Source: Rachicladosporium sp. CCFEE 5018
Lineage: Eukaryota; Ascomycota; Dothideomycetes; Cladosporiales; Cladosporiaceae
Reading direction: 5' to 3'
Length of the DNA: 19,497 bases
NCBI GenBank assembly: GCA_002077045.2
Contig: KZ111141.1
Span: 1,973,717-1,993,213 of the forward strand
Below are positions 1-9,115 of this stretch, piece by piece; position 1 is the first letter of the stretch; the number at the start of each line of letters is the position of its first letter. A program made the position numbers and the translations under genes. The notes beneath the pieces were generated by a model that saw only the letters and a program-made list of their open reading frames with translations, did no database searches and was not told the DNA's origin.

Positions 1-1
1 T

Positions 2-334
2 AAGCATGCTCTATGGCACGACTACGTTCCCTGGCCAACTACCCGACGGCAACTCATGCGCATACCCGAGTCTCGTCAAGTGCGCTTCGACGACTTCTTC
101 ATACCCTTTTGTCAAGGCCTTTCTGTCAATTGGCCGTACCCTGAAGGGACATGTCTTGTCACGACTTCGGGAGGCGAGTCATCGCCGGTGCAAGTGAAGT
201 TGCATCCTGATTTCGAGAAGCATATCACACGTATTGAGAATTGGAGTACGGGTCGTCAATTCGCGAACACGTTTCCCGAGCTTATCGACGAGTCGGTCAG
301 GGTCGTGGACCATGTCAGAAAGTCCGAATACTAA
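2..334 (+). CDS. C-terminal fragment of a probable fungal transcription regulator (bZIP/DUF3425-like), 5' partial
   Basis: An open frame runs from the window edge to TAA at 332-334, giving the last 110 residues of a protein whose start lies outside. The residues read like real protein: a Pro-Thr-Thr-Arg stretch, then IPFCQGLSVNWPYPEG, then LHPDFEKHITRIENWSTG and FANTFPELI. From memory, this order (WPTT...QL, then a VNWPY core, then FEKHI...NWS.G..F...FPEL) resembles the C-terminal region of fungal bZIP-type regulators carrying a DUF3425-like domain. No DNA-binding motif is in view, so the regulator reading is inference. An ATG lies in frame at 56, but the coding character continues upstream of it, so I treat the gene as cut by the window and not as starting there. 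It could be another fungal family with a similar tail. Confidence 0.55.
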   Translation, partial: KHALWHDYVPWPTTRRQLMRIPESRQVRFDDFFIPFCQGLSVNWPYPEGTCLVTTSGGESSPVQVKLHPDFEKHITRIENWSTGRQFANTFPELIDESVRVVDHVRKSEY

Positions 335-705
335 TATTTGAGGGAATATGTGGCAGGCCGAGTATTCAATGACGGTGTTTGTCGCTCCGCAAAGCGCAAT
401 CCTGGGAATGTACATAACTGCGGCGGCGTCCGAAATCCAGCAAAGTGCGTGGAGAGGAAACACACGGAGGAGCTGGTATAGGGGGATGGTAGGCAGACGA
501 AGCGCTGGAGCAAATGTGCTTTCGGACTTACATATGTTTATCTCCGTGCATGATGCTTGCACTGTGGCAAGTTGATTGAGATACATCCTCGCATACAACA
601 TAGACTACACGACCAGATCTCGCGTTGATCCACGTGTCCTCAGTACCCTTTATCATCTCCTAGTCCAGTTTGATCTGATTATCGTGTTGACCTCATTCGT
701 GCCGA
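335..705. other. Intergenic spacer, presumed promoter of the DUF1992 gene
   Basis: These 371 bases separate the stop of the upstream gene from the ATG of the next gene on the same strand. They should hold the 3' UTR of the first and the promoter of the second. I see no strong TATA box, long repeat or RNA gene. Short open frames here on both strands show no recognisable protein motif. Confidence 0.6.
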
Positions 706-2337
706 ATGCAAGCAGCGAAGCGGCTTACACCTCGGATCTCATCTCCTCTGCAATCGCCATCGCAAAGATCAGTGTGTCGCGCTCGGTATGCCTCCGACGA
801 TGCCGCACCGGCGAAGTCCCAGGATGGAGCGCTGGAGAAGGAGCAGGGCGCCATGTCCCGCCGCCTCGAAGAGCTAAGTGATCAGAGCCTTGAGAGTGGC
901 GGACGTGCAGCACGGAAGGCTATCGCAGACGCAGGCTTCAGCGATGAGCTGCGAGCACGCCTGGAGCAGAAGATCGCAGACGCTAGTTTCCGCAGTGATA
1001 ATGCCTCTGCGTTCGCGGAAGCGAACATGCCATCCAGTGCTGGGCAGGGCACACGGCATATCGCCGCTGCGGAACCGTGGCGCGGTGCGGAGAGCGTAGG
1101 AGATGCAAGCCTGAGGATGCTGAATGATGCGCATAAACCTTTACGAGCTCGAGGAGGAGCTGCAAGCGTTCCGGGGGTACGTGGGCCGCCTTCCAGAATT
1201 GATACTGGCAGGCCTGGGCGAAAGGTTGCCACTGGGCAGAGACTCGCAAATGCGAGGGATAAGACGTCAGTCTACGCCTCTTTGAAAGATGAAACCATGT
1301 CAGAGGAAGAGCGCGCGCGCTATCGTAAAGAGCTCAAGGATCGGTTCACCAGCAGTGCGAGGAATGTGGCGCCGGCCACGATCCAAGGATTGACTTCACT
1401 GGCAAACCAGAGGATCGAGGACGCGATTGGGAGAGGTCAATTCAAGAATCTACCGAGAGGCAAGCATATCGAGAGGGACTACAATGCGAGCAATCCGTTC
1501 TTGGACACAACGGAATACTTCATGAACAAGATCATTCAGAAGCAGGAGATCGTGCCCCCGTGGATCGAGAAGCAACAGGAGCTTGTCTCTACTGCTACGA
1601 GGTTTCGTTCACAGCTTCGAGCGAGCTGGCGGAGACATGTCAGTCGGTCAATTGCTAGCAGAGGTGGCAGCTTGCAATCACAGATGATTCTCGCCGAGCA
1701 GTACGCTATTGCTGAGAGCGTTGAGAACCCTCCGAAGATTAAGGTCGAGAAACTGAACGCAATCGACACGAGCGGCCAGACATCTCAGCTAACGCTTGCT
1801 GGTGAGCTCAAGCCGACACCTATTGCGGACCCCCACTCTGCGGAAGACGAGATCAAGGTGCTCGAACAGATATTCGACGATAACGGCGCACTCAAGCCAC
1901 CTTCCACGGAGATTACTGTGACTAGTGAAGCGGCAAGTCCGAATGCTTCGCCGGCAACGAGTGAGTCTCTGCCTCCAGTGCAACCTTTCCGCGACCCTCA
2001 CTGGGAGCAGACCGAGCGATCCTATCACAGGCTTGCCATTGAGCAGCTCAATGCTCTCAATCGATCTTACAACCTCATGGCGCCTCAGCTGGCGCAGAAG
2101 CCTTACTTCAACCTTGAAAGAGAATTGCGGTCCTGCTTTGCGGATGTCGCACCACAGGTCGCGCAAACTGTCAGAGAGCGAGCATTGGCGCCCAAGATCA
2201 CGGGAGTGAACGTCGTCGGCCATCGCCCAGGTGGTGTGCTTGAGAAATTCTCGACTAGCCCGAGCGTGAGTGTGTACGATGAACGCAAGCCGCAGTATGG
2301 GTTCCGGCAGTTCTGGAAGGATTTATTTGCAGGCTAG
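706..2337 (+). CDS. DUF1992 (DnaJ homologue C28 conserved domain) protein, probably mitochondrial
   Basis: This is a single exon of 543 codons from ATG 706 to TAG 2335-2337. The first ~30 residues are rich in Arg, Ser and Ala with almost no acidic residue and end in an RARYAS stretch, as expected of a mitochondrial presequence, which supports this start. The DUF1992 core lies at about residues 225-315: LANQRIEDAIGRGQF and a following NLPRGK, then NPFLDTTEYFMNKI, then IVPPWIEKQQEL, then an Arg-rich helix FRSQLRASWRRHV. This block defines the DNAJC28 conserved domain family, whose molecular role is poorly known. I see no HPD motif, so there is no J domain, as is usual for proteins with only this block. 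The regions at 40-200 and 380-430 are low in complexity. The C-terminus ends in a short aromatic and basic motif, GFRQFWKDLF. The family call is fairly sure; the mitochondrial location is inferred. Confidence 0.88.
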   Translation: MQAAKRLTPRISSPLQSPSQRSVCRARYASDDAAPAKSQDGALEKEQGAMSRRLEELSDQSLESGGRAARKAIADAGFSDELRARLEQKIADASFRSDNASAFAEANMPSSAGQGTRHIAAAEPWRGAESVGDASLRMLNDAHKPLRARGGAASVPGVRGPPSRIDTGRPGRKVATGQRLANARDKTSVYASLKDETMSEEERARYRKELKDRFTSSARNVAPATIQGLTSLANQRIEDAIGRGQFKNLPRGKHIERDYNASNPFLDTTEYFMNKIIQKQEIVPPWIEKQQELVSTATRFRSQLRASWRRHVSRSIASRGGSLQSQMILAEQYAIAESVENPPKIKVEKLNAIDTSGQTSQLTLAGELKPTPIADPHSAEDEIKVLEQIFDDNGALKPPSTEITVTSEAASPNASPATSESLPPVQPFRDPHWEQTERSYHRLAIEQLNALNRSYNLMAPQLAQKPYFNLERELRSCFADVAPQVAQTVRERALAPKITGVNVVGHRPGGVLEKFSTSPSVSVYDERKPQYGFRQFWKDLFAG

Positions 2338-2595
2338 TGCGCCATTTCGGCATTCTTGAGGGCAGCCTTACGATCGTACATTGCGAATGGAGAACGCGAT
2401 TTATGTCTCGAATGTGCACAGTGCAGTGATGCAGTAGTGGTGGGTCACGCACGGACACCACCTTATTTGAACGAAGCGTTCCCTTGGTCCTCAGTGAACA
2501 GCAATCTACGGCAAACATACTGTAGTTCCAATTGCCGAGCAGGAAGAGCCGGATGGGAATCCCAGTGACTCAATGAGGGATGGCATGTAGATATT

Positions 2596-2601
2596 AATAA
2601 A
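2596..2601 (+). terminator. Possible polyadenylation signal (AATAAA)
   Basis: A canonical AATAAA hexamer sits about 260 nt past the stop codon of the DUF1992 gene, in a local A/T-rich stretch. Fungal genes often lack or degenerate this signal, so this is suggestive only. Confidence 0.3.
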
Positions 2602-2791
2602 AACTGTCTCTTGCGTTATTGCACCTTAAACATTGCAATTAAGCCCGGCCGAACGCCTCGCTCTAACACGCGACTTCGTACCTTGTGCTCCCAGGTCTCG
2701 CCCCCTCGTTGAAATTTGACTGCCCACACACTTTCCTCCACAGCATAGCAAGACCTTCGACATACCCGCGTAGCCGACCCTTCTGACTGAT

Positions 2792-2814
2792 ATGCATGCG
2801 ATTGGCATGCATGC
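2792..2814. repeat. Perfect 8-bp inverted repeat ATGCATGC / GCATGCAT
   Basis: ATGCATGC at 2792-2799 and GCATGCAT at 2805-2812 form a perfect inverted repeat around the five bases GATTG. The right arm runs on so that ATGCATGC recurs directly at 2807-2814. The spacer plus its flanks contains GATTGGC, which is a CCAAT box on the other strand. It could be a dimeric protein-binding site or a small hairpin; function is unknown. Confidence 0.6.
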
Positions 2815-5800
2815 TTTCAAGGCCCTCGGGCCGCAAGGCTGGCTATTCGTTGCCGAACCCGAAACCGTATCCAGAGTGACGGCTCCTATCTCAACCTCAC
2901 ATTGATCACTTCCGCACTCGTTCTTTCTTCAATTAGTCTGCGCCTCTCCTCGTCGGCGTCACGTCGCCTCATCAGTATCCCTCGACCAGGTCTGATCTCG
3001 GACCGGATCGTAGTACCTCGTTGTTGTCGCGAGGGTTGGGACTTCGCCTGGAGAGAAACTTGGATCAATCTCTCGAAGCAGCACTGGCGCACGCGCACGA
3101 CTGTAGCTCACCGGAATTGCCGCTGCTCGACTCGTTGGGCGAGCCTTCGCTGCGGACGTTATTTCTACTATTCCGATACCTCCCAACATGCCAAAGCATC
3201 CACCGGATGATCCAGTTCTCTACTTCGACGGACCCTGTCTCATCGAGACCTAAGTGATACACAGCCTTAGTCTCAGGTCGTGCTGGAAACTGTCAGGACT
3301 AGCCGTCAAGTGATAGTACATGGATCATCGCCACAGACCTAGATGGTATATCCGCAGGATCTCCCTGTGTGTAGCAGTCTCCGAATGCTGGACGGATCCA
3401 TTTTCGCGCATACCGGGCGATAAAGCGTCTGCTGTGGCTTGCAACCTCTTCCAACCCTCTGCGGCTTCGTCCTATACAACATTCAGCGGTGGAAGCTCAA
3501 GTTCACGGCGGCACCGCATCCCGACCTTCATTGCGATGTACAATCTTGCGTGCGCTAGGTTGCGCTCATCCATTCGAAGCCTCTCAAAAAATCGCGACTT
3601 CGACTCGCTCTGCGCTAGGGCGGGAATCAATGGTGCCATGGACTGCAAAGCACTTCGTCTGGAACGCTGGACCACGGAGTGTCGTCGGTACCAGGCACAG
3701 GCAAGCGGCGCGACCTAGAAAGCGATCGTCAGCACTCAAGTTTGTTTCTCAGCGGGTCTTGAACTGTAACAGATTCGCACCTCGCTGCTTTCCGTATCAA
3801 AATACACCACCTTACCAGGTTCAATACCGCGTGTACCACACCTTCGACACTAGACATGCGCGTGCCTTGCTCGAACCTCATTGATAGGACAGCACAACAG
3901 CGGGCACACCACATCAACGTAGCGGTCCCGTCGGTCATAGACTTTGCGTGCTCTCGGTATGGTGGCAGTCCTCCTGGCCCGTAGCGAAGGCGTTTCACCA
4001 GTCGCGGGTAGTCTGTACATCCTTTATGGCTGGTGAGAGGACCGCATCCCGACGCCCTAAGTTGCAGTAGCTCACTGGCCCGTCCCGCGGACTGCAGTAC
4101 AGTCGATACGCTGGGGTTCCCTCCCTTGTCATCTCGTACGGTATATCTGCGGACAATCCTGTGCGAATGTTCGAGTGAGCACATTGTACAGTCTCGCCCT
4201 CGGTAACAAGCGGGATCGACACAGATCTTCACTCTCCCGAAGGCCCGCAATCGCATTATGAAGGTGGATTGCCTCGGTAGGAGTTCACGCAGTCAGAGCA
4301 CGCTACGGAACGAGGCTCCGTGAAGGTCAGCGGCTTCTGTGGTTTAAGGCGCTCCCGTGCTCAGGTCAATCCGCCACGGGGTCTTGCTTCCAGTCTTGGG
4401 TGAGGCGCTGCTTCCTGCATTCTCTTCGATTGTGGAGTTACCAGGGACCGGACCATGGGTCATCCGTGAGTAGCTCAAGCAAAGCGGCATGTGATAAACC
4501 AGAGCCTATGAGCAGCCATGCCTCCTGTCGGCAGTTTCGTGCGGTACATGCGACTGCCATGCAACCATGTAAGCCCACGCGGCGTAGCCACCCCAGCCGT
4601 GGTCATCGACGATGCCAACACGGTGCTATTTAAACGCCGCAGCAAATCGACACGACGGGTCGGCAGGACTAGGACCATGGTCCGACATCACAACAGGGGC
4701 TAGCCATATGAACAAACGCTCTTACAGCAAAAATCTGTGCGCATCTGCCTGCCTATCACCCTGGCTTGAGCTATTGACACGAGAACACGCTGTGAGGCCG
4801 AAGGACCCATGTATGAAACTACGGCCGAGTGAAGACCTCGTAGCGGTAACATGGATTGAACGGATCTATCTATCATCTTATGGCCCTTACCACGGCGCAA
4901 TGGGAGGACAACGGTCCCAGGATCGCGCTGAGGTCCTATCGAGAGCAAGCCATCTCGAGCGCTCCGACCGAGGTTTCATCAAGACTAGCGTACAGGGCTC
5001 CATAGGGTGCTTGCTCTCTCGGAACTTGGACATACCGCATCCTACGATCTACCAAAGAGGTGCCACTTCGAATGTAGTGGACGATCAAAAGCGTGTATAT
5101 AATGCACCAGAGTGGATCTCGGATACATGGTCTTACCACTGAGACTGCATGGTCAGGAACTTTTGCAGAGATGCCAAAGGAAGATCTCCGATCCTACCTT
5201 CGAGCCATCGATCGCCCGTTGGCATGTGCAATGCAGGTTTGTAAGCAATGACAGGATTCTGCCTCGCAAGTAAGATTCTGGTCCACAGTCTGCTCTTACA
5301 GGACTTGAACAAGAGAGCGTCCCCGTGAACTGAAGATTGCTGGGTATACCTAGATTATGGTGATCAGAGTGATGCCTGGAGGCTAACATCACGATCCGCA
5401 AGTGAGGTAGCGGTCCTTCCGGCTCTGGAGGCACTTCGGCCGGCTCGCTTATGCACGTTGCAGATCAGCTTCCTCTCCGGCATCAGCTACTATGTCCTAC
5501 CGTCTTGGCACATGTACAACCTATCAGCTGGCGGCCGTGAGCGCATCTCCAGAGACTGTGGCCAACTTTTTGTGGCAGAGATCTTTACCTGCTGCACATC
5601 TGCCGCCCTGCTTAGTTCCGAAGAAGCCCGGACAGATCACACTACATTGAGGGACGACAAGGACATGTCAACAACATTGGTGCAGTATACTACGGTGTGG
5701 CAACACGCCAGCATTCACATCGCATAGGCGTAGAACGACTCAATCGTGCAAGAGCTGTAAATGGCTTAGCCCAACAGACTCCGTAGTGAGTGGTGAGGGC

Positions 5801-6965
5801 TGACGATCAAGCCGCTTCATACCATCCGATCGATAAGTTACTTGCCCTCGGCCGGGACAGGGTCCATACTGCCACGTGAGCTATTACTCCGCGCCTAGAC
5901 CAACCGGCCGCGTCTGCACAATGTCGGTCAACGCTAATTAAACGCGTTTGCAAGATGGGCAGGCGCGCGTGGACAGCTGTGGCCCGCACACACAGGTAAC
6001 TGTATCTCCGTACCCCGCTGTGAGTCTTCAGGTCTGTTGTACGTCAGTGGCAGTGTACGCTGTCACAGCTACAATAACAGTAGACGAGCCAAAGGACTCG
6101 AGTTTCGAGCGCAAGACTGCTACGGTATCGAAGTGACGGCAGCCACGGTCAGTGGGCCCCTTGCTCCCGGCACCGTCATCAAGCTCTTCCTGAGCGACAG
6201 TGCTGCTATCATCCCTCCGACATGCACTTGCCACATCGCTACCCGGCAACCAATGAGTGCCCTGTTCGTGACATGGCTGTGACTCGATATAGCCCGGCAA
6301 GGCACTTTGGAAACCACTATGACCATGCAGGGTTAGGTCTCGGCGCCATTTTCCAATAATAGGGTGGTACGAGCCTCCTGCTACATTTGATCAGAATGTT
6401 ATCGCGCGTTCGGGGAGAGTCCGGCGCTGACATGCACGGAAGGTCTCATGCCACAGGTGACAAGTCAGGACCTTAGCCCTGTCTACGCTGGACCGCGAGC
6501 GACACAAGAAGCAGACCGTCTAGTGAACTCACCGTGGACAGTAATGCTAATGTACGTGAGATCGCGACGGGGCATTCATGTGTGTGCTATCGGTGACAGT
6601 GTCATCTTCTTTCAAGCTCTCCTGGGCGGCCCCAGCAGCGGTTCGTTCTTGTGATGTAATGTACACTAGCATTGTCGACATAGAGGACGTCCATAAACGC
6701 GGGCCGAGGTAACTGGCAGTGAGCAAGCGCTTGCGACCCTCTGCCTGCACACTTTCACTCAATTGAGATCATCCTTCCAACACTTGCGTCCGTTCACGCA
6801 ACGAGCACATGGAATGTCGTAGCACGGCTTGGGCCCATACTGAGACCAGGACTAGTCAGTCCAATGCCAGTCATGAGATTGAGCGTGCAAGCATGGCAAA
6901 GCGTCAGGTATTAGGTAGTTGAGCCACGCAAAGACCTGTTCCCATCCCCTTTTAAACATCCTCCA

Positions 6966-8124
6966 TCAATCCTCCACCTTGATCCCCACCATCTCACAAC
7001 TCACCTTCCACAGCGTCTCCTCCGCCTCCTCATCATAAGCATACGCCGCATAGCATGGTCTTGAATCATCCTCTCCATCATGCGCCGGCCCAGCAACCCC
7101 ACAATCACTCAGATATACTCCGCCATGCGCCACATCCTCAAAGTACGGGTCCACAGCCGCCCAGATTTGCGTGCTCGCACCTTGCGCACAGGACTTGAAT
7201 ACTTTGGCGAATTTGTCTTTACCGCCGAGAGCATCCCAGCCGGCGTCACCCATGTAGCGGCCGAGTTCGGTGTGGACTATGCCTGGGTGGACGGAGAGGG
7301 CTGTGAGGTGCTGAGAGGAGTAGTGACGGTTTATGTAATTGGCCATGTAGATGTCTGTGTGTGCTATCAGTTACCGTAGCCTGAAAGAATGGTGTAGCAC
7401 GACCTACTCGCGAGCTTCGATTGGCCGTAAGCTGTGAATTGTTCGTAGGCGCTTGGGTCTTTGGCGAAGTTTATGTCTTCGAAACGGATCTTGCTCCTGC
7501 GGTGGGCGGCGGAGCTAACGTTCACGAGGCGGCTTGTGGTACCTGTGGCCTTCGAGGAGGCTATGAGGAGAGGCTTGAGGAGGTTGAAGAGCAGGAAGTG
7601 AGATACGTGATTCGTGCCAAAGTGCACCTCGAAGCCGTTCTTTGTCTGGCCATAGGGCACACCGGCCTGGAAGTATCAGTGTGAGGACTAAGAATTGGGC
7701 AGATGTCACTGCTTACAACACCAGCGTTGTTGATCAGAATGTTCAGCTTGCCACCTGACTTCTCCTCGAATGTCTTCGCACCTTGCCTCACACTGTCGAG
7801 GTCATCGAGGTGCATCTCAATCGCTACCGGTCGAGGGATATCCTTGACGTGTGAGCTGGAGACGATCTGCTCGATGATCTTATCCATCTTCGGCATGTCT
7901 CGAGCTGTGGCGAACACGGTCGCGCCGCCTTCGTACATGGCACGGACACTCTCCAGGCCAGTACCGGATGTCGCACCTGTGATCAGGACGACTTTGCCGT
8001 GAAGCTCGTCGCCGATATTGGCGTCCCGGATGACATCTGCAGGCGAAGGCCGGGCATCGTCAGGACCGTTGGCTTTGGCATGGACGATAGCGTAAGGCTG
8101 GTACGGGTTCTGTGGCGAAGGCAT
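6966..8124 (-). CDS. Short-chain dehydrogenase/reductase (retinol-dehydrogenase/WWOX-like), three exons
   Basis: Exons on the minus strand are 8124-7717, 7666-7408 and 7354-6966, giving 351 residues. The start is ATG 8124; the frame is open a little further upstream but only from a GTG. The Rossmann cofactor motif TGATSGTG is at residues 49-56, NNAG at 132-135, a serine in NVSSAAH near 188, and the catalytic YGQSK at Tyr216/Lys220 followed by LANI. Splicing restores NNAGVAGVPYGQTKNGFE and YGQSKLANIYMANYINRHY, both typical of this family, so the introns are well supported. The spacing between Ser and Tyr and the SKLAN context fit retinol-dehydrogenase- or WWOX-like SDRs, which are NAD(P)-dependent oxidoreductases. 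The substrate cannot be read from sequence. The usual Ile before the last glycine of the cofactor motif is Thr here. The gene diverges from the 9116 gene. Confidence 0.9.
7355..7407 (-). other. Intron 2 of the SDR gene (53 nt)
   Basis: On the minus strand the donor is GTAGGT and the acceptor CACACAG, with an AACTGAT branch-like sequence. It is phase 1. Removal rebuilds the conserved SKLAN motif after the catalytic lysine. Confidence 0.9.
7667..7716 (-). other. Intron 1 of the SDR gene (50 nt)
   Basis: On the minus strand the donor is GTAAGC and the acceptor TTCCAG, with CTCAC and CTGAT branch-like sequences shortly before it. It is phase 0. Removal joins NNAGV to AGVPYGQTK, matching the family pattern. 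Confidence 0.9.
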
Positions 8125-9115
8125 ATTTGGGGCCGAATGCACTTCAATCGAGACGAGAGATGAACGGAGATGGAATGTCCTCTAGATTGGAAACAGCGAA
8201 AGCGAATGGCATACTTGTACCATCTTACAATGCAACGAGATCTCTCGGACTTTGCACGGTATTACCCATCTCACCTGCTAACTCCAGATCGACATTGGTG
8301 ACCGAATCAGTCGTGTCTACGTACTTCAGGAAAGATCAGTAGCCAGGCCCATAGATCGGTGCACTCAAAGCCCTGCCTGCGTTGAAGGCGCTGTGGGAGT
8401 ACTGGATACTCGTCACGATAAAGCTGGACGAATCATGGATGGTACCTCGGGCTGTACCTGTCCAGCTGCAATGCCACGAATGGTACAGGTCGAATTCTGA
8501 TCGCATTCGGATCAAGGTAGTGCGATGTCGTGGTCACTACCATCCAGTGTCGCTCATGACGGAAGCCCTCGTATCTTGGTGTTTCAGATGCAGAATGTGG
8601 CTCGGGCAGTGTCTGCGCTCCTCCACCCGGTGTTGGCGGATTTGGTTGCACGTTCGAATGAGCCACAGCAATGCCTCCCAGATCGTGTGGAGAACGTTGG
8701 CTGTCGCGTCGAGTACCCTCACATTCGTAGGAACGACATGCAAGGTACATTATCGCAGCGTGAACAGATCGTATCGCATGGGAGAGATTCCGTTAAGGTG
8801 CGGAAGACACGTGCCGAGCAAGGATCTGTGAGGCCTGTCGACGGGACGTCATGCGCGTCGCAATGCAAAGCAGGCAGACATAGATGAACGGCATAGCCCC
8901 AAAGCAGTGCGACTGCACCGATTTCTGAGCCTCACCTCACCTCAGTCTGGAGGAAATGTACACACATAGACTCTCGCAATCCTCTACAAGCTCGCAGTCT
9001 GCCCTCGACCTTCACTGTAAACCGCGTCACGAGCGCGACACCGTCACACGAGGTCAGCGTACATCTTTCGTTACAATAAATCTCATAGACACCCACTCCT
9101 GTCAGAACTGCAAAT
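8125..9115. other. Divergent intergenic region between the SDR and the 9116 gene
   Basis: These 991 bases lie between two start codons pointing apart and should carry both promoters. Open frames inside (for example 8382-8831 on + and 8433-8750 on -) overlap each other and show no known motif. A small run of three CTCAC/CTCAG units lies at 8931-8945, and an A/T-rich CAATAAAT segment lies about 45 bases before ATG 9116. No clear TATA or tRNA-like element is seen. Confidence 0.5.

Larger units (their letters stand above)
2338..6965. other. 4.6 kb gene-poor spacer
   Basis: No convincing gene is present between the DUF1992 stop and the SDR stop. The longest open frames are 4612-5142 (+, 176 codons) and 3729-4256 (-, 175 codons). 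Both are Cys/Arg/Ser-rich and unlike any family I know, and they sit among many overlapping frames of similar length on both strands, as expected of random sequence near 50% G+C. I see no reverse transcriptase, transposase, integrase or LTR motif, and the sequence is not visibly A/T-enriched as strongly RIP-mutated repeats are. A TATATAA element lies at 5096-5102, but only a 48-codon unrecognised frame (from ATG 5128) follows. The interval may contain 3' UTRs, a non-coding transcript or decayed DNA. A spliced gene with small exons cannot be excluded. Confidence 0.5.

Noticed and set aside
2886..3262. Overlapping frames with a Glu/Arg-rich helix-like stretch (minus) and a Leu-rich stretch (plus) as exons of a gene.
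   Set aside because: Neither strand gives a consistent splice model, and no family motif appears.
3740..3890. GTTCAAGAC and GGTTCGAGC segments on the minus strand resembling tRNA T-loops.
   Set aside because: The flanking bases do not form the T stem, and no acceptor, D or anticodon arms can be folded around them.
3513..4053. The 12-mer CCGCATCCCGAC occurs twice (near 3513 and 4042).
   Set aside because: About ten such 12-mer pairs are expected by chance in a window this size, and the similarity does not extend.
3729..4256. 175-codon minus-strand ORF as a possible gene.
   Set aside because: Cys/Arg-rich random-looking translation with no recognisable family; long frames are expected by chance at this base composition.
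4612..5142. 176-codon ORF in the long spacer as a possible gene.
   Set aside because: Composition looks random, no motif or intron pattern is seen, and overlapping frames of similar length occur on both strands.
5096..5180. TATATAA element followed by a short ATG-started frame at 5128.
   Set aside because: Only a 48-codon unrecognised frame follows, so a promoter cannot be supported.
8122..8142. Longer SDR N-terminus starting at 8142.
   Set aside because: That position is GTG; ATG 8124 is the first proper start and has a good fungal context.
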